Of a stretch of DNA of 64,000 nt, positions 1 to 12,882 are shown piece after piece. Below the pieces are notes generated by a model. The model worked only from the letters and a program-made list of their open reading frames with translations, had not been told where the DNA came from and ran no database searches. The position numbers and the translations under genes were made by a program. Source of the stretch: Glandiceps talaboti. Its lineage: Eukaryota; Hemichordata; Enteropneusta; Spengelidae. The stretch lies in the NCBI RefSeq assembly GCF_964340395.1, contig NC_135549.1, forward strand, positions 31,698,332 to 31,762,331, in the 5' to 3' direction. Numbering within the stretch: position 1 is the stretch's first letter; the number at the start of each line of letters is the position of its first letter.

Positions 1-3000
1 ATTATAATGTGATAGGAGGTATGTATCGACATTAACACAAAATTAGAAGAGTTTATTGAGATTTTATGTAGATATGTTCACTCGGGTGAAAAGTTTATAT
101 AAGCAGCTCGGACACTTTAAACTGAATAAATTCGCTAATAAATAAAACGTAGATTTCATATTGCACTACCTTGTAACGACAGAGATGTTATCAGAAAACT
201 GTCCTGTACAAACAGTGTTGTACACAGGTTGAAACCATATTTTTCATCACCATGGCTACGAGCATATACATAAAAACAATTTATTTCACCCAACTGACAT
301 AACTGAAGTTGTCTGCATACATTGCCGCTCATAAAAAGAGACTAGTGTAATGTGTGTACCTACATATTGTCACTAATATTACCGTTTGATCACTGTGGTG
401 CTGACGTAATAAAAGCTTGCAGTGTTTGGGATTATCTTAAACAAACGTCATGGATTCATAAACACAGATTAAGGGATAATATGGAAATCTTCGACAAATT
501 TGATGCAGACAAACTAATTATAGTAAATAAGACAAAAGTTGCTTCAAGTTAGGTTTTTGATCATGATGATCAATGTTAGGGATTGGTGTAACTAATTGTC
601 ATTGACGAGGATTAGCAAGGCGAATTAATAACTGGTGTTGATGGGATGGGCAATAGTTTTATTGTCCCAACTGAGTTGAATTAGAGCACAGTGGAAAGAG
701 TTACATTTCGATATGGATATATTGGTGGATAGTGCATGCGTTAGGCTATTTTGGTGGATAGTACATGTGTTAGGCTACTTTGGTATATTGTACTCTTTAA
801 CCTTTCTGGTTTAAAGGTTACGAGTAGACGGTTTGGAAAATGCAGCTTGTAGCTACTGCCATTTGTTTCTGAATAGCTGAAGTTATGGGCAAAATTTGAA
901 CCACAATGGTGTCCCAGTCAACCCAGCTATACAATTGGGGACCTGGTAGAATAACGTTTGCAATGTGAATATTTTAATGGTAAGCGTTTACAGGGGCTGC
1001 AATGGATTGTATGCTCTCCACTATAGGTCCGTGCTAGGTGCTACTTATTTAAAGGGTCGTTGTACCACTATAGGTCCGTGCTAGGTGCTACTTATTTAAA
1101 GGGTCGTTGTACCACTATAGGTCCGTGCTAGGTGTTCCTTCTTTAAAGCGCTTTAAGCAGTGCATAAAAGGGATATATACAAAACTAACATTATGATTAT
1201 CTTGTACAAGTAGCAGTCGAAGAATGCACATATCCCCCCTGCACGCGAAGCTCTAGACACACTGGCCAACTTCAGCAACGTTTCAATTTGTAGGAACAGA
1301 CCAGACCGTTACGGTTCAGTGCATCTTTTCCTTTTAACCACTACCGCCTTTTTCTCTTTCAAGTAATTTCACCTACACACCCCCTGATATAACAAGTGTC
1401 CTTTATTTTCATATTGCAATATTTCGATATTACTGTTAAATCGACATTAACTTAGGTATTTTCAGGTCATTTTAATTTTCGTTTGGAACTCAGTTCTCTC
1501 ATGCTAAATACGTACATACAACACAATACCTGAATAGAATAGAATACCTGATGTTTTGAAAACAAGTCTTTTTTTCATACGAACTTGTTATTATTTACTC
1601 AATTAATGTGAGTGAAAGTGGACGTGATAATTTTGGCAATATCTTTATTTTCATTTCGTATCATATCCCAACCATCAAAATTCGCCGTTAGTGACGCCTT
1701 GACCTGACGTGTCCTTCATGTGTGGGTTTATCGACTTCGATTCGAGTGAGAATAGTGCTTTAAATATGTAGGTACTTTAAGCGTAGAAAAATGAGAAATG
1801 TCGCATGACTTGGCAAATATCCCAACTTAAATACACGTAATAATAAGTATTCAAACAATATACCGGATGCCCTTTGATGTAAAATTGTTTTCTGACAACA
1901 TGTACTCGAAATATTTGACCTACAGTTAACCAATTTATGATTTAAAGCTGTAGAGTGTAAGAAGGTTTGACGAGGCTTCAGGTGTGGCCCTCAATTTCAA
2001 ACCAGGCCTCATTGCGGCAACGATTGAATTCAAGCCCCCCCCCCCCCACATTTTCCCACAAGTCATATGAATGACTGAATGAAACAATATTGTAAATTCT
2101 TAATATCATATTAGAAGATAAGAGGTGACGTGAAAGGAAATGAAGACAGACCGAAATGGTCAGAGACTTGGCTAACCGGTTGGACGTACTGGGTTGATAA
2201 TATTCTGGCTAACGACATTTTCAAGCCATAAGCAAGTCTCTTGTCTCTTGACTATCTAGTCGCATGATGATTTTAGTAAGTTCCATAAGCTACCAAATTA
2301 ATTTACATTTCACCTTTATCCATATTCGTCATATAGCTTGGATTTATAACCCTTTTCACAAACCAAATAGAACTCCCTATAATATGAAGTCTTTATACTA
2401 TGCATGGCGATGCCGTCGAAGTTACTTCATCAAACTGTGCAAAGTTTGTTTACTTGTTTACACACAGAATACACATTTTACTTAGTTATACAACAGGCAC
2501 ACAGCGATGGATACATTTCCCTAAAACGTCAAATTTGCTGCATTGATTGTGAATGATTTGTTCAGTGACACTGGTTTTTAATATTGAAAACAAGACAAGC
2601 ATCAGTTTTAAAGATTTTATATAATTTTATTTGAACCATGGTGAAATAATACTATGTAAAACCAAGCCGGGAAAAGTGTGAGTGTGTGCGTTGTTTAAGA
2701 ATGCCAATACAACACAATGACGTACATGATGACGTCAGTGTAACGTAACTTATTATGTACATGTATTTGTACCATTCATATAAGATAGTACAAACAGGTT
2801 TCATTAGTCGATCAAAATAAAAATAAAGAAACTTTTCGAGTTATCAAGTGTGTTATAAACCTGCAAAAATGTCAGTTAGGCAACATGATCTGATAAAGAG
2901 TGCTATTTTGTTCTTTATCAGTGTTTACACGTCGTATTATTTGTATATACAAAACCTGGACCAAAACCACACCAAGCCAACCTTGACCCGATATGCATAA

Positions 3001-4006
3001 AAAATGTATATCATTTAAAATGTCTGGCATTATACAATGAAAAGAACCAACTATGGCTATAAACCGTAAGTTTCTGTTTGTTTTATCAATCTAAGTTTAC
3101 AAATACACTCCCCAAAAATAGTAGATCGGACAACTTCGACCAATTAAATAGCCCAGGGCAACTTCGACCAATTGCAATTTGATTGTTGAACTTGCCTCCT
3201 GTAGCTTTACACTTGGGAGTTAAAGAAGTTAAGCATGGAAGTGTGATAAAGTATATATTCATGACACACTACTCGTGAAATCAAATCAATATTTACAAAT
3301 CAACCATTTGTAATCTAGAGCTATCTTTGCTAGGCTAGTATTACGCAAAACAAGTTAATACTGTACAAATTTACAAACTATGGAAATACATATATAATTG
3401 GAGTTGGGCTGATATGATGCACAAACCAGGCCGGTAATCAGTTCAGGAAATCACCACCTGTAAAATCCAAGTCAGATCATTAACCCATGTTTGATACTTT
3501 TTTGGATAAAAATAAATCGGAACAGGAAACGACAACGATAAGTGATATCACACATTGTAAAGATACCAATACATATATATATACGTATATGTAAGCATTC
3601 CACAATCTTTACATTGTCATTCTCCTTTGCTCTAACCAATTCGAATTTTTGAAAATCCAACCTTACGATTATTCATAAAGATTTTGACTGGATATCTAAA
3701 CACCGACTCTTTAACCGACGAAGTTCTTGAAAAACATATACAACATCAAATTTTATTCTAACTCGTTATTTGTTTTCCCACGCGACCACTTTATACGTAT
3801 GTGTTTCAACCTCAGCAACTTCAAAATAGTATTAAAGTTAGGAGAAATATAATGTTCAGTGAGTGGTAATAAAGCAAGCATTATCATGTTCTTTGATAAA
3901 TAGTGTCAGATTATTTTAGCGAGAAAGAATAAATTCATCTTCTATGACTGTTGATCTGACTTTGTGGAGAAGCTATGAACGAACATCAACCAAATGTCTT
4001 TTTTTT
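1..4006. other. Gene-free flank downstream of the bHLH gene
   Basis: No open frame here has a recognisable domain or coding-like composition. It holds a short 29-bp direct repeat (722-785), a 47-bp tandem repeat (1018-1146) and a run of 13 C (2035-2047). A palindromic CRE-like TGACGTCA lies near 2730. On the minus strand this is the 3' side of the bHLH gene. A reverse-strand AATAAA (TTTATT on plus, 3752-3757) could be its polyadenylation signal, about 250 bp past the stop codon. Confidence 0.6.
1018..1146. repeat. 47-bp tandem repeat, about 2.7 copies
   Basis: The block beginning CCACTATAGGTCCGTGCTAG restarts at about 1018, 1065 and 1112, a period of 47 bp. The first two units are identical and the third diverges after the CTAGGTG segment. 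No coding signal. Confidence 0.9.
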
Positions 4007-4134
4007 CTACTGTTGAACCTGTAAACACACAGGTATATCTTGCAAAGTTGGCGTACTCTCTAATATCGAGTTAGTTTCGTCTTCGTCAACAATTACACTA
4101 GTTCCATTTGGCCAAGTGTTTGATTCTAAAGCCT
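4007..4134 (-). CDS. bHLH gene terminal coding exon
   Basis: 128 bp with acceptor TCTTTTTTTCAG, in phase with exon 2. It is acidic (IVDEDETN) and ends QVQQ then TAG at 4009-4007. It supplies the C-terminus and shows the absence of a WRPW-type tetrapeptide. Confidence 0.75.
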
Positions 4135-6512
4135 CTGAAAAAAAGAGAGAGAAAAGACTGATAAGAAATTAATCCACGAGTATTTCAATATTATGAATTA
4201 TCAGTTGGTTGTCCCAAACTGTGTTACTATTAAATAAATTAGTAAAATAACATTTACATTTTGATGATTCGGTTGCCATGGAAACACAGGGACAATGGTA
4301 TTGACAAATAGTAGTTCTATGCAGGATTGTAAACACAGACATGGTATCAGTTTGGCATAGGACAACTCAAGTCACAACAATTCTTGCCATAGCCTATGAT
4401 TTAACATCCCATACCCCAGTAAAATAGGCTTTTCGTTGAGTCCATAAAGGGATGATGATGATTATGGTGGTGGTGGTGGTGGTGGTGGTGGTGGTGTGTG
4501 TGTGTGTGTGGGCGGGGGATGGGGGTCACGATGACAGTATACCATAGTATTCTGTAGTCTTGTCAACTTCGGTCCAAGATTAGGATTTTGGTAAAGATTT
4601 GTCATCGGCGACCTCGCTTTTGTTATCTAAATTAAACAATCTATTTGTTTTAGTGATCGTGTAAATGTCATATCAAAACTTCATCGCCCATCCCTGGCGG
4701 AGGAGGCTTTGATGAATTACCCGCTATGCAGTCAGAATAACAGTTACACGTTCGTCCAAAAAATGCTACAATTTCAACGTGTAGAAAAAACTAAGATATG
4801 TTATACAGACATTCAAATATAATACGTTATTTCTTTGAGTGTTTTTAAAACACATTCCATATAAAGTGAACACGTTTGTTTGTAAGTAGCTTTCGTCTCC
4901 GTGGTGTTTACGGAATGCCATTCCTTGGTGACTATACTGCTGAACTAGGGTGTGAAAATTTAATCAAACGAACGGTCGGTCAGATTGAGATTTGGCAGCG
5001 CAATAGAAATTATGGGATAGTGTCATCCATGAATCATCTTAAAATTGATGTCTTCCTAGGGTTTAAAATGTGAAATGTCTTGTCAATGAATGGATAAGAT
5101 AAGTCTAGTCGAAGTATGGAACTACTACCAGATGTTTACCCATCTCTGTTTACTTTTCCATGCTAGTACAAGATACTGGCGTAACAACATAGTGTATCAT
5201 TTGTTTTGCATTCTACAAATTTTGATCAAACTTTCGCGATTTTCTACCACGAATCAGTTATTATGGATCTATACCACCATCCTCGTCCAAAAAGATTATT
5301 ACTCGTACTCAATGAACTATTAATGTTTAGAAAATTAAATTAAAGATAAGAGACCGTTCACAGCAGACAGTGTTGGGGAATGAAAGGGTTATGGGCATGG
5401 TTTGGGAACTCCACAGCTGTATGTTTCTCTTATCATGTCCTCACAGAATACCACATTCATTATTCTTGTTCTTGAATTGACCTAAGGCGTTTCTCTTGTC
5501 TAAACCCAGCTACCAGTACAAAGTATAGTGAGCATGTGACTTAAGCCATCCTCTATGAGTTTTACAACTTTAATACCAAAGCAGGGGGAATCTAACACGT
5601 ACATACGCCTCTAGTCAGTAAATCGGGAGTCTTTGCGCAAAGATCTCTTAAAAACCCCTTAAAAACCACTCATAAAATGACATTATATGTTTTGTGCAGT
5701 GTGTTTAGTCGGGGTTCATAGTGTGTTTAGTAGAGGTTCATTTAGCGACCATGAGAAAAGAACGGGAATCTTATCAGAATCTAAGCAGAATGGAATCGAT
5801 AAGGGGCGATGTTTTGAAATAATCAGTCGGGATATCGACTGGCATCCATGGCTACTACTAAGCCTAAGCTTCTACGTCCACCATTATATACTGCAAAGTC
5901 GCCAAACAAAACATTGACATCAGTTCGCTCAGAAACCTTCTCATCACACCACGTACATCACAATGTTAACGATAAACTGTGCCAATTGTATCGAACATAC
6001 ACAGTGATTGTGTGGCTTGGCAAACGGACATCAAATATATACACCTATACCGATCCTAGAGAGTGTGACGAAGCTAACGGTGAAAGAAGTATAATAGTTG
6101 ATAGTACATCTACGTGCCATAATCTACAAAGAGATTAGAGTAGTTGGCAACTACGGTCTCTGATTTGTCCGTAGATACATTAGAGATTTGTAAGTATTCG
6201 TTCAGAAATAATCTATTCACTCCATCGCAAGTTGTATTGTAACATCTAGTAGATCACACTGCCATCTCGTAGTCAAACTCAATTCAAAACGACAAAGTTA
6301 CCCCTCATTTAAGAGTGAACGCTGCCTCGTCGTACCAAATGAGCACAGAAAATCGTCTTTTTAAAAGTGTACACGCAGGTTTACAATTTCTATTCTTAGA
6401 GATAGGCTGATTGGTTTGAAAGTGTCATCACAACCAAAACAATACTAAGTATTTGTGGTAGACCATTTACCGAACCAAACAATTGGATGATAACACATGT
6501 GTATGCACGAAT

Positions 6513-6597
<85 letters not shown>

Positions 6598-7962
6598 AGC
6601 CAAGACATGAATAGAAAATCACGTGACAAATATTAAAGATACTGCAACTATTATTTGATAACCGTAAGCATCTTGTCTTGGATGCATCAGTGGGTAAATT
6701 ATTTGTTAGCCTAATGTTTTGTATGAAACATGTGGATATAACTAATTTTAGTTAGTGTAAAGTGAATTAAAATATTACGGATTTAAAATAAGACTATGGC
6801 GATTTTTATGTTTCCTTTAAAGTCAGTGGCACCCATACGCACGTGAAAGTCTTTTCTCTGAAACCAAGCCAAGTTTTCTACAAGACTCGTTGATAAAAAT
6901 ATAACTACAATGCAATTCATTTCGATGCTCATACTTACACAGGTAAAGGGAAGCTTACTTACTTAGTAAATCGGCGAATGAGGTGCTGGATATGGCTGGA
7001 TGTTGTCCTTCGTTGGCTTCATGACGGTTATCATCGATTAATATGTCTTGGTGGTCAGCTTGTTGAGCCACACCATGCTTTGCTGCAACTGTCACTGCAA
7101 AGAAGGAATGAATATTTGAATCACTATAGACTTATCTTGAAACACGTTCATTAGGTCAGTAAAACATAGCAATAATTAGTTCTTGTATCACGAAAGAGAT
7201 CTCACATGAAATCGAAATTCGAATTTTTCTTTTTCAGTTTGTACACTATGTTTGGAATCCGAGTTCTTGATAAGACACTTGTACAACACTCTATGTCTCA
7301 TACAAGGCCACACGTGACGCCAGAATTATTGAACTGCGTGCGTCAAAATGTTCATTTGCATAATTCAAGTGACAGCTTGCATCATGATTATCGTATGACG
7401 GCTATCATACGAGACCTAGCGTAATCTCTTATTGGTCAAATCACATGTCAATATAAAACAATTTCAAATCGTTCTATCTGGGTATTGCCATTGGCCTAAT
7501 AAAGTACGTAATCAATATTTCGTAGAATTGTGTTAACTACAAACTATTGAATCTTCGGATGAGTGATTCGAGTGAAATAGCGAGATTTGAAATCAATCAT
7601 AAGCAAGGATTTTTTCAGACTGAAAATTTGAAACATCACAGTCATGTAGACTTACGAGTAATTGGGCTATCTTCCTTGCTATGCGGAGATAATTGGTTTT
7701 GAGTGTTCATATTGTTCGTGAAATCGTTGGATGTGGACGTTGGTTTCCCACCATTACAGGACAGAAGTGACCTTTCATAGTTGCTTTGTTCATGTATCTC
7801 ATATTGGTGGCTGCTCTGTGTTGTCATTTGTCCATTGCTACTGCATACTTGCTTTGGTGATGACTGCTGTTGTGGTGTTTGTGTTTGTGTTTGTGTTTGT
7901 GTTTGTGTTTGTGTTTGTGTTTGTGTTTGTGTTTGTGTTTGTACTTGTGTTTGTGTTTGTGC

Positions 7963-7994
<32 letters not shown>

Positions 7995-8304
7995 GCTGCT
8001 GCTGCTGCTGCCGTCGCTGGTGTTGATGCTGATGATGTTTATGTTGATAGTGATGATGATTGCGTTGTTGTTGGTGGTGATGCTGTTGTTGTTGTCGTCG
8101 TTGGTGTTGATGTTGCTGTGATGGATCTTGCTGCTGCTGATGTAGACATTGCTGTTGGTGATGTTGGGACTGTTGTTGTTGCTGCTGCTGCTGCTGTTGT
8201 TGTTGTTGTTGTTGTTGTTGCTGATGGTGATGGTGATGATGATGATGTTGCTGTTGTTGCTGTTGATGATGATGTGCTTGTTGTTGACGTTGTGGTGGTG
8301 GTGG

Positions 8305-8336
<32 letters not shown>

Positions 8337-9876
8337 GGGATGGTGGTGGTGGTGGTGGTGGTGGTGGCGGCGGCGGTTGTTGTTGTAAATGACGATGTTT
8401 ATTGTGCTGCGGTTGTTGTTGCAGTTGATGCTGAAGATGATGATCATTAACGTCGGGTTGGTGGCTAAGAGGTGCGTGACGTCGCAACTCATGTTGAAAT
8501 AAATGATGCAACTGAGGTGGCTGCAAGATATTATTATGATGACGGTGATTATGTGGAGGATAATGGGAAGTCACCTGTGGCGATGGAGCTTGATACTGTG
8601 GATGTTTTAGTTGTTGGTGATGTTGTTGTAGTGTTTGGGCTACCAAATTACTCGTTAAAGCAGCCCATGAATTTAATAACGCCTGTGATGCACCAGGTAG
8701 ATTCAGTTGTTGTGTTATAAACTGCTGTAGATTTTGTATTGTGTGAGCTGCTGATTGGGCATTGTTTGGAGGATAGGATGTTGAAGACTGGTATTCTGAC
8801 GTCTCTGGGTTGCTCTGTTGAGAACTATTCGTGCCATTTCCACTTGGCCCGCCACAGGAACACGGACAAGGCGTCGGATTGGATGGAAACGGAGAAGGTG
8901 ATGAAGGTTCGTGTCGAAGCTGGTTTTGGTGATTTGGCGTACTGGAGTTGATAGCCTGACGATCGGGAAGTGCAGGAATCAGTGGTGGTGTTGGCGTTGT
9001 GTTGGGGACACTGTGCTGGTGCTGTTGCAGATGAATATGAGGATATGACTGCAGATGAGAATTGTGAATGGAACTACTCCTCTGACTAAGAGATTTGATG
9101 AAGTCGGCGACCGACTGAGCACCTTCAGGTTGTTGTACATTAGGCTCTGAGGCAGGCGGAGTCGAATTGGTGGTCTTACTCACGGAGCATGATGTCGACG
9201 CAGAAGAACACCTGGAGTCTGACATACCCCTTTGCTCAGAAGAGTCGTCGGGTGTTACTGACGATGTATTGTCCAATACATTCTGACTGGATTCGTGCTC
9301 TTGTGGGAAACTTGGAAAGTTGAAGTTACAGGAACGATTCCAAGGAGGTGTTATAGGCTCAGATTTGATGGCACTGTGCAGAAGACTTTCAAATCTCGAT
9401 CTGGTATTGAAAGATTGCAAATGATTTAGCAAAGCATGAGTGAAATCTTCTACGGTGTTCTGGCACTGTTTTTCTTGTTGTATCCAATGACACAACTCGT
9501 TCACAAACTGTTCCGTACCGGCATACACTCTGGGTTCATTTGGGTGGCCTTCAGATCGCACCTGTTGAATTTTATTCAGGTAGTCAATCGTCATCTCTAG
9601 AATTTCGGCCTTGTCGAGTTTCTTAGCGGCGTAGGCACTCAAAGTATATGCCCTGCACTCTGGCACTAATGTCTTTAGAGTGTTTAAACAATTGTTGATT
9701 CTATCTCGCCTTCTCTTCTCGATGTTTTTGTGGGTATCGAGGTAATTTCTGGATTTTTTTCTCCCAGACATGTCCTCCATCTTATCATCGGTCATCTGTG
9801 ACGTAGAATGTCGCTTGGAGCTATGTCGAGGACTCTGGGAAACACTGTCAGGATCGTCTTCAGTTAAGTTTTCCAT
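4007..9876 (-). CDS. bHLH-Orange transcription factor (Hairy/E(spl)/Hey/HELT superfamily), three coding exons
   Basis: The coding sequence joins 9876-7656, 7094-6963 and 4134-4007 on the minus strand. All junctions are GT-AG with phase 1, giving 826 codons plus stop. Residues about 48-104 form a bHLH domain: the basic region reads HKNIEKRRRDRINN, and helix 2 contains KLDKAEILEMTIDYL. Residues about 118-158 look like an Orange domain (AGTEQFVNELCHWI). In this family such proteins are nuclear, DNA-binding and usually repressors. Residues about 485-670 are Gln, His, Pro and Gln-Thr repeats. The end, QDIPVCLQVQQ, has no WRPW or YRPW Groucho-binding motif, which argues against a canonical Hes or Hey. 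HELT, Clockwork-orange and DEC relatives also lack it, but none matches the bHLH closely. The MENL start at 9876 was chosen because no in-frame ATG lies between it and the splice acceptor at 9914. An upstream coding exon remains possible. Confidence 0.85.
4465..4518. repeat. (GGT)n-(GT)n microsatellite
   Basis: Runs of GGT change into GT and then a G-rich stretch (GGCGGGGGATGGGGG). Intronic. The G-rich end could form a G-quadruplex. Confidence 0.9.
6516..6595. repeat. (GA)n microsatellite, about 40 units
   Basis: An uninterrupted GA dinucleotide run in the bHLH gene intron. In the sense direction of the gene it reads (TC)n. Confidence 0.95.
6963..7094 (-). CDS. bHLH gene coding exon 2
   Basis: 132 bp with acceptor CTTCTTTGCAG and donor GTAAGTAAG. 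The phases (1 in, 1 out) fit the exons on both sides. It encodes about 44 residues (VAAKHGVAQQADHQDILIDD and onwards) with no recognised domain. Confidence 0.75.
7095..7655 (-). other. Intron between bHLH coding exons 1 and 2
   Basis: A 561-bp intron bounded by a GTAAGT donor and a TTCTTTGCAG acceptor. It contains a CACGTG E-box at 7311-7316. Nothing else was recognised. Confidence 0.65.
7656..9876 (-). CDS. bHLH gene coding exon 1 (bHLH, Orange, polyQ)
   Basis: This exon holds the whole bHLH, the Orange domain and the low-complexity region, 740 codons plus one base. It ends at a strong GTAAGT donor (minus strand, donor bases 7655-7654). Upstream, the exon itself starts at 9913, after a TTTCACTTTGCATGCAG acceptor, so 9877-9913 is 5' UTR if the MENL start is right. 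Confidence 0.85.
7875..8395 (-). repeat. Coding trinucleotide and hexanucleotide repeats (polyQ, polyH, polyP, QT)
   Basis: Inside coding exon 1. In the sense strand these are CAA/CAG runs (Gln), CAT/CAC runs (His), a CCA/CCG run at about 8338-8375 (Pro) and a (CAAACA)n hexanucleotide at about 7875-7965 encoding about 15 Gln-Thr pairs. Mixed CAA and CAG codons break up the longest Gln runs. Length differences between alleles would change protein length without shifting frame. Confidence 0.9.
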
Positions 9877-10375
9877 CTGGAAAGTACAGACGTTCTGATC
9901 TTCCGCAGTAAACCTGCATGCAAAGTGAAATAGAATGACATTTTTATTAGACACACTGGAGGGCTTTCAATGAATGGACTAGCTACTGCCTTATCACAAA
10001 AGGGCATCACGGCTCACCCCAAGTTGACTAGATAACGAAAGAACAGAGTACATGTACACCGCCAGTTAAACCCTGCCATCGGATTTAATCTCCGATTTGC
10101 ATAATCTTTGCACAGTTATAACCTAACTGTTAACCACTACGGGTTAATAACCGAATGTAAATATTGCCCGTTTTAGAACGCTGAATATGCATCCTTTGTT
10201 GTTGGAACAATTTTGAACTGATCATAACCCCATAAAGCTAACCTGACTGTAGTTACTGTGGACCTATGTGGTAGCCGGCAAGTACACTCATTGTACTTCG
10301 TTACCTTAGTGCTATCATAGTCCAGTTGCAGCCACCAGCAGAGATCAATCACTACAAAAAGAGTCCTGAACGTAC

Positions 10376-10600
10376 CTCAGGTCCACCAAGTTTAAATGTC
10401 AATAAAATAAAACCGTGGAGTATGAAATGTATACATACATGCCGTTGACTTGTCACTTGTCAAGTATATCTCCTCTATTTTGTAGCATACGCCAAGTCAT
10501 AAAACCGATCCGTATTACACCTGTTAGAAATGTACAGTGAGAGAAGCGCTAAAGTCCACACTGGTTAAATTTGAAGTGTCACGTGTTAGATGGGCCGAGC
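10376..10600 (-). other. Possible non-coding 5' exon of the bHLH gene
   Basis: A minus-strand donor-like CTGAG/GTACGT lies at about 10375. Joining it to the acceptor at 9914 gives an in-frame stop (TGA) shortly upstream and no ATG before MENL, as expected for a 5' UTR exon. The 5' limit is not determined. This is inference from splice-like sequence only. Confidence 0.3.
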
Positions 10601-10631
10601 AGATTTGGAGCTTATCGAAACGCTGACGTCA
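10580..10631. promoter_or_regulatory. E-box and CRE cluster upstream of the bHLH gene
   Basis: CACGTG at 10580-10585 and a perfect palindromic CRE, TGACGTCA, at 10624-10631 lie about 0.7 kb upstream of the start codon. bHLH-O repressors often bind CACGTG-type sites in their own promoters, so autoregulation is possible. This is inferred from motifs only. Confidence 0.4.
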
Positions 10632-12847
10632 GTATTTAAGCCAGGATGTTAAATAGGCCAATGAGATTATAATAGATAACACTCTTCATACCTTAGCTAT
10701 TCACATACACGACAAAGTTTTAATGTTGATACAGTATTATACAGGGACGTAACATACAGACATGCCACGAATGGCTTAACTTGAATAATGGTGAACATAC
10801 AAACAAGGGATCAAAGAATGACTGCAGTATATCATTGCACTCTGTCCTCAGGCCTCACATTTACTTATACAATTGTGTTGAATATCTGGGCCTTGAAAAA
10901 TCAAAAAGATATTTGTACGTTATCAACGTTAACGCTTCGCTTTGAAGCTCCAATCGGTCACTTCAATAATATGTCAGCAAAGTGAACGACGACCCTCTCT
11001 CTCCCTCTGCTGGGTCGTATGTTATATGCTAATCTGTCATGTATATCAATGTCGACCAAGGGAGACTGTAGTCAGCAGTCCAACTCATGTATTATTCATC
11101 ATTATAGGCGGATCTTCCAAAGGTTTAAATATTTGGTAATAAGTTAACTGAAGTATTCGGTCTTAAACAGAATTGCTAGTTTGTTACAATGGAAACACTG
11201 ATTATAGTTATTTTTAATGGTCAGACTGTTTATGGTTGATATTATTTTGAATCGTACATTTGTATATAAATGACCAGGATAATTCACCAGCGTCATGCAT
11301 GTAACTCATAATAACTTAGCCTTGTAAAGTTAATTTGCACGAAAACTTCAATTAAATACTAGTACAAATGTACTGGTACTACTAAATGCTTGAGCCGCCA
11401 TGATCGCTTGAGAAGTAACTAGCGAGCCGTAAATTTGAAGTCGGTAACTGTTGGCCAACTCACCGACGGTTTCCATTCCAACAATTCTGACGTGAAAACA
11501 AAATATATAGTGCGATGATTTGTTATCTAAAACATTGCTCTATTTTATTCAGTTCACTAGATTTATACATTAAAGCTCCGTGTCTCTTCTTTGAGGATAA
11601 ATTGCAGTCAGCACAACTATTGCAAGTTCATCTTCAAGTTGCTAATCTCGTCTTACAATAAAACACATGAGCACTATTTATTAACTACAATAATCTATCC
11701 AAATGTACTGAATGCTGAAAATTAGTTTATTCTAATTGCGGACGGACACGCCGTCCAGGAGAAGACAAAGAACTGTATGAACCGAAAACACATATATATT
11801 TACAGGACTGGTTTACACGTAACATGAATTTTGTTTCAACTACATCTCCTAGGTAAGACATTGTTACATTCCGAGGTATTGATTTGTTTAGCCTGCTTTC
11901 AACTAGATTGATTTCTGTACACTAATAACATTTGGGATCACATGTACGATTTCTGGTATAGAGAAAACGAACGACACGCAACAACCGACTATTTGGCTCA
12001 TCAACGACACACCACCGACTACATACACAGGTAACAGCGCCCGTTGATTGTTACATGCGTGTGACCTGAAAGCATCCTGCTGGTATTTCTTGAATGTTGG
12101 TTTTCCTGTACGTGAATGCATCGAGGTTTACCAAATGAAAAGAACTGTTTTTAATCAGATATCATGTTAAGACGTTAAGCATCAACAGGTGGTTGTAAAA
12201 AAGAATCGTCCTCTTGGTCACATGACTGCCATCGCCGTGAAATATAGTAAACATCTAACGTGTACTCAGCCCTATGTCTCTCTTAAGATTTTCTCCGTTC
12301 ACATGTCTCTGTCCCCACTCATCCACCGTCCCCTTACTCTTCACCCGTAGCTTTATCCACCCACTCTTCCTCACCACAATGTTTTCCCAGCTTTACAGTT
12401 TCGAAGTTCGTTTATTGATCCTGTGTAACATTTTGCGATCTTCCCTAAGGTTATAGTATATAGACCTAATCAAGTTCAAGTTTACATGGAATCTTGTTAA
12501 CCAAACATATTTTACAAAGAGATCTAATAATAAACAAATACAAACTAAAGAATAAATGTATACGACACACCAACAACACGCTTAAACAGATACATATATA
12601 GGAAACTAAGATCAGACAAACTAGTATATATGCCATTGGACAATTTGTTATGATGAAAGAGAGACTGTGCGTTCGATGAATTATTTGTAAACTACGTAAA
12701 TGAACAATCGAACACCTCTGATAAACTCGACAAATTGGACCACCTTTGACTCTATTTCAAAGCGATTTTTTCTAACTTTATCACTTGGCCATTCATCTTA
12801 GAGTTACAATCTATTTCTTATTGAGAACATAGATACTGTAACATGAA

Positions 12848-12882
<35 letters not shown>

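Larger units (their letters stand above)
4135..6962 (-). other. Intron between bHLH coding exons 2 and 3
   Basis: A 2.8-kb intron. It holds a (GGT)n-(GT)n microsatellite (4465-4518) and a pure (GA)n tract (6516-6595). The small open frames at 5.7-6.1 kb have no recognisable domain and are not supported as genes. Confidence 0.65.

Noticed and set aside
5687-6138. Possible small protein gene within the bHLH intron
   Set aside because: No domain, no splice or start context support, and composition like the surrounding intron.
7731-8492. Several long open frames opposite to or overlapping the polyQ tract (poly-Val, Leu, Cys, Asn)
   Set aside because: Other-frame readings of trinucleotide repeats. 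The minus-strand frame with bHLH and Orange domains is the one with real homology.
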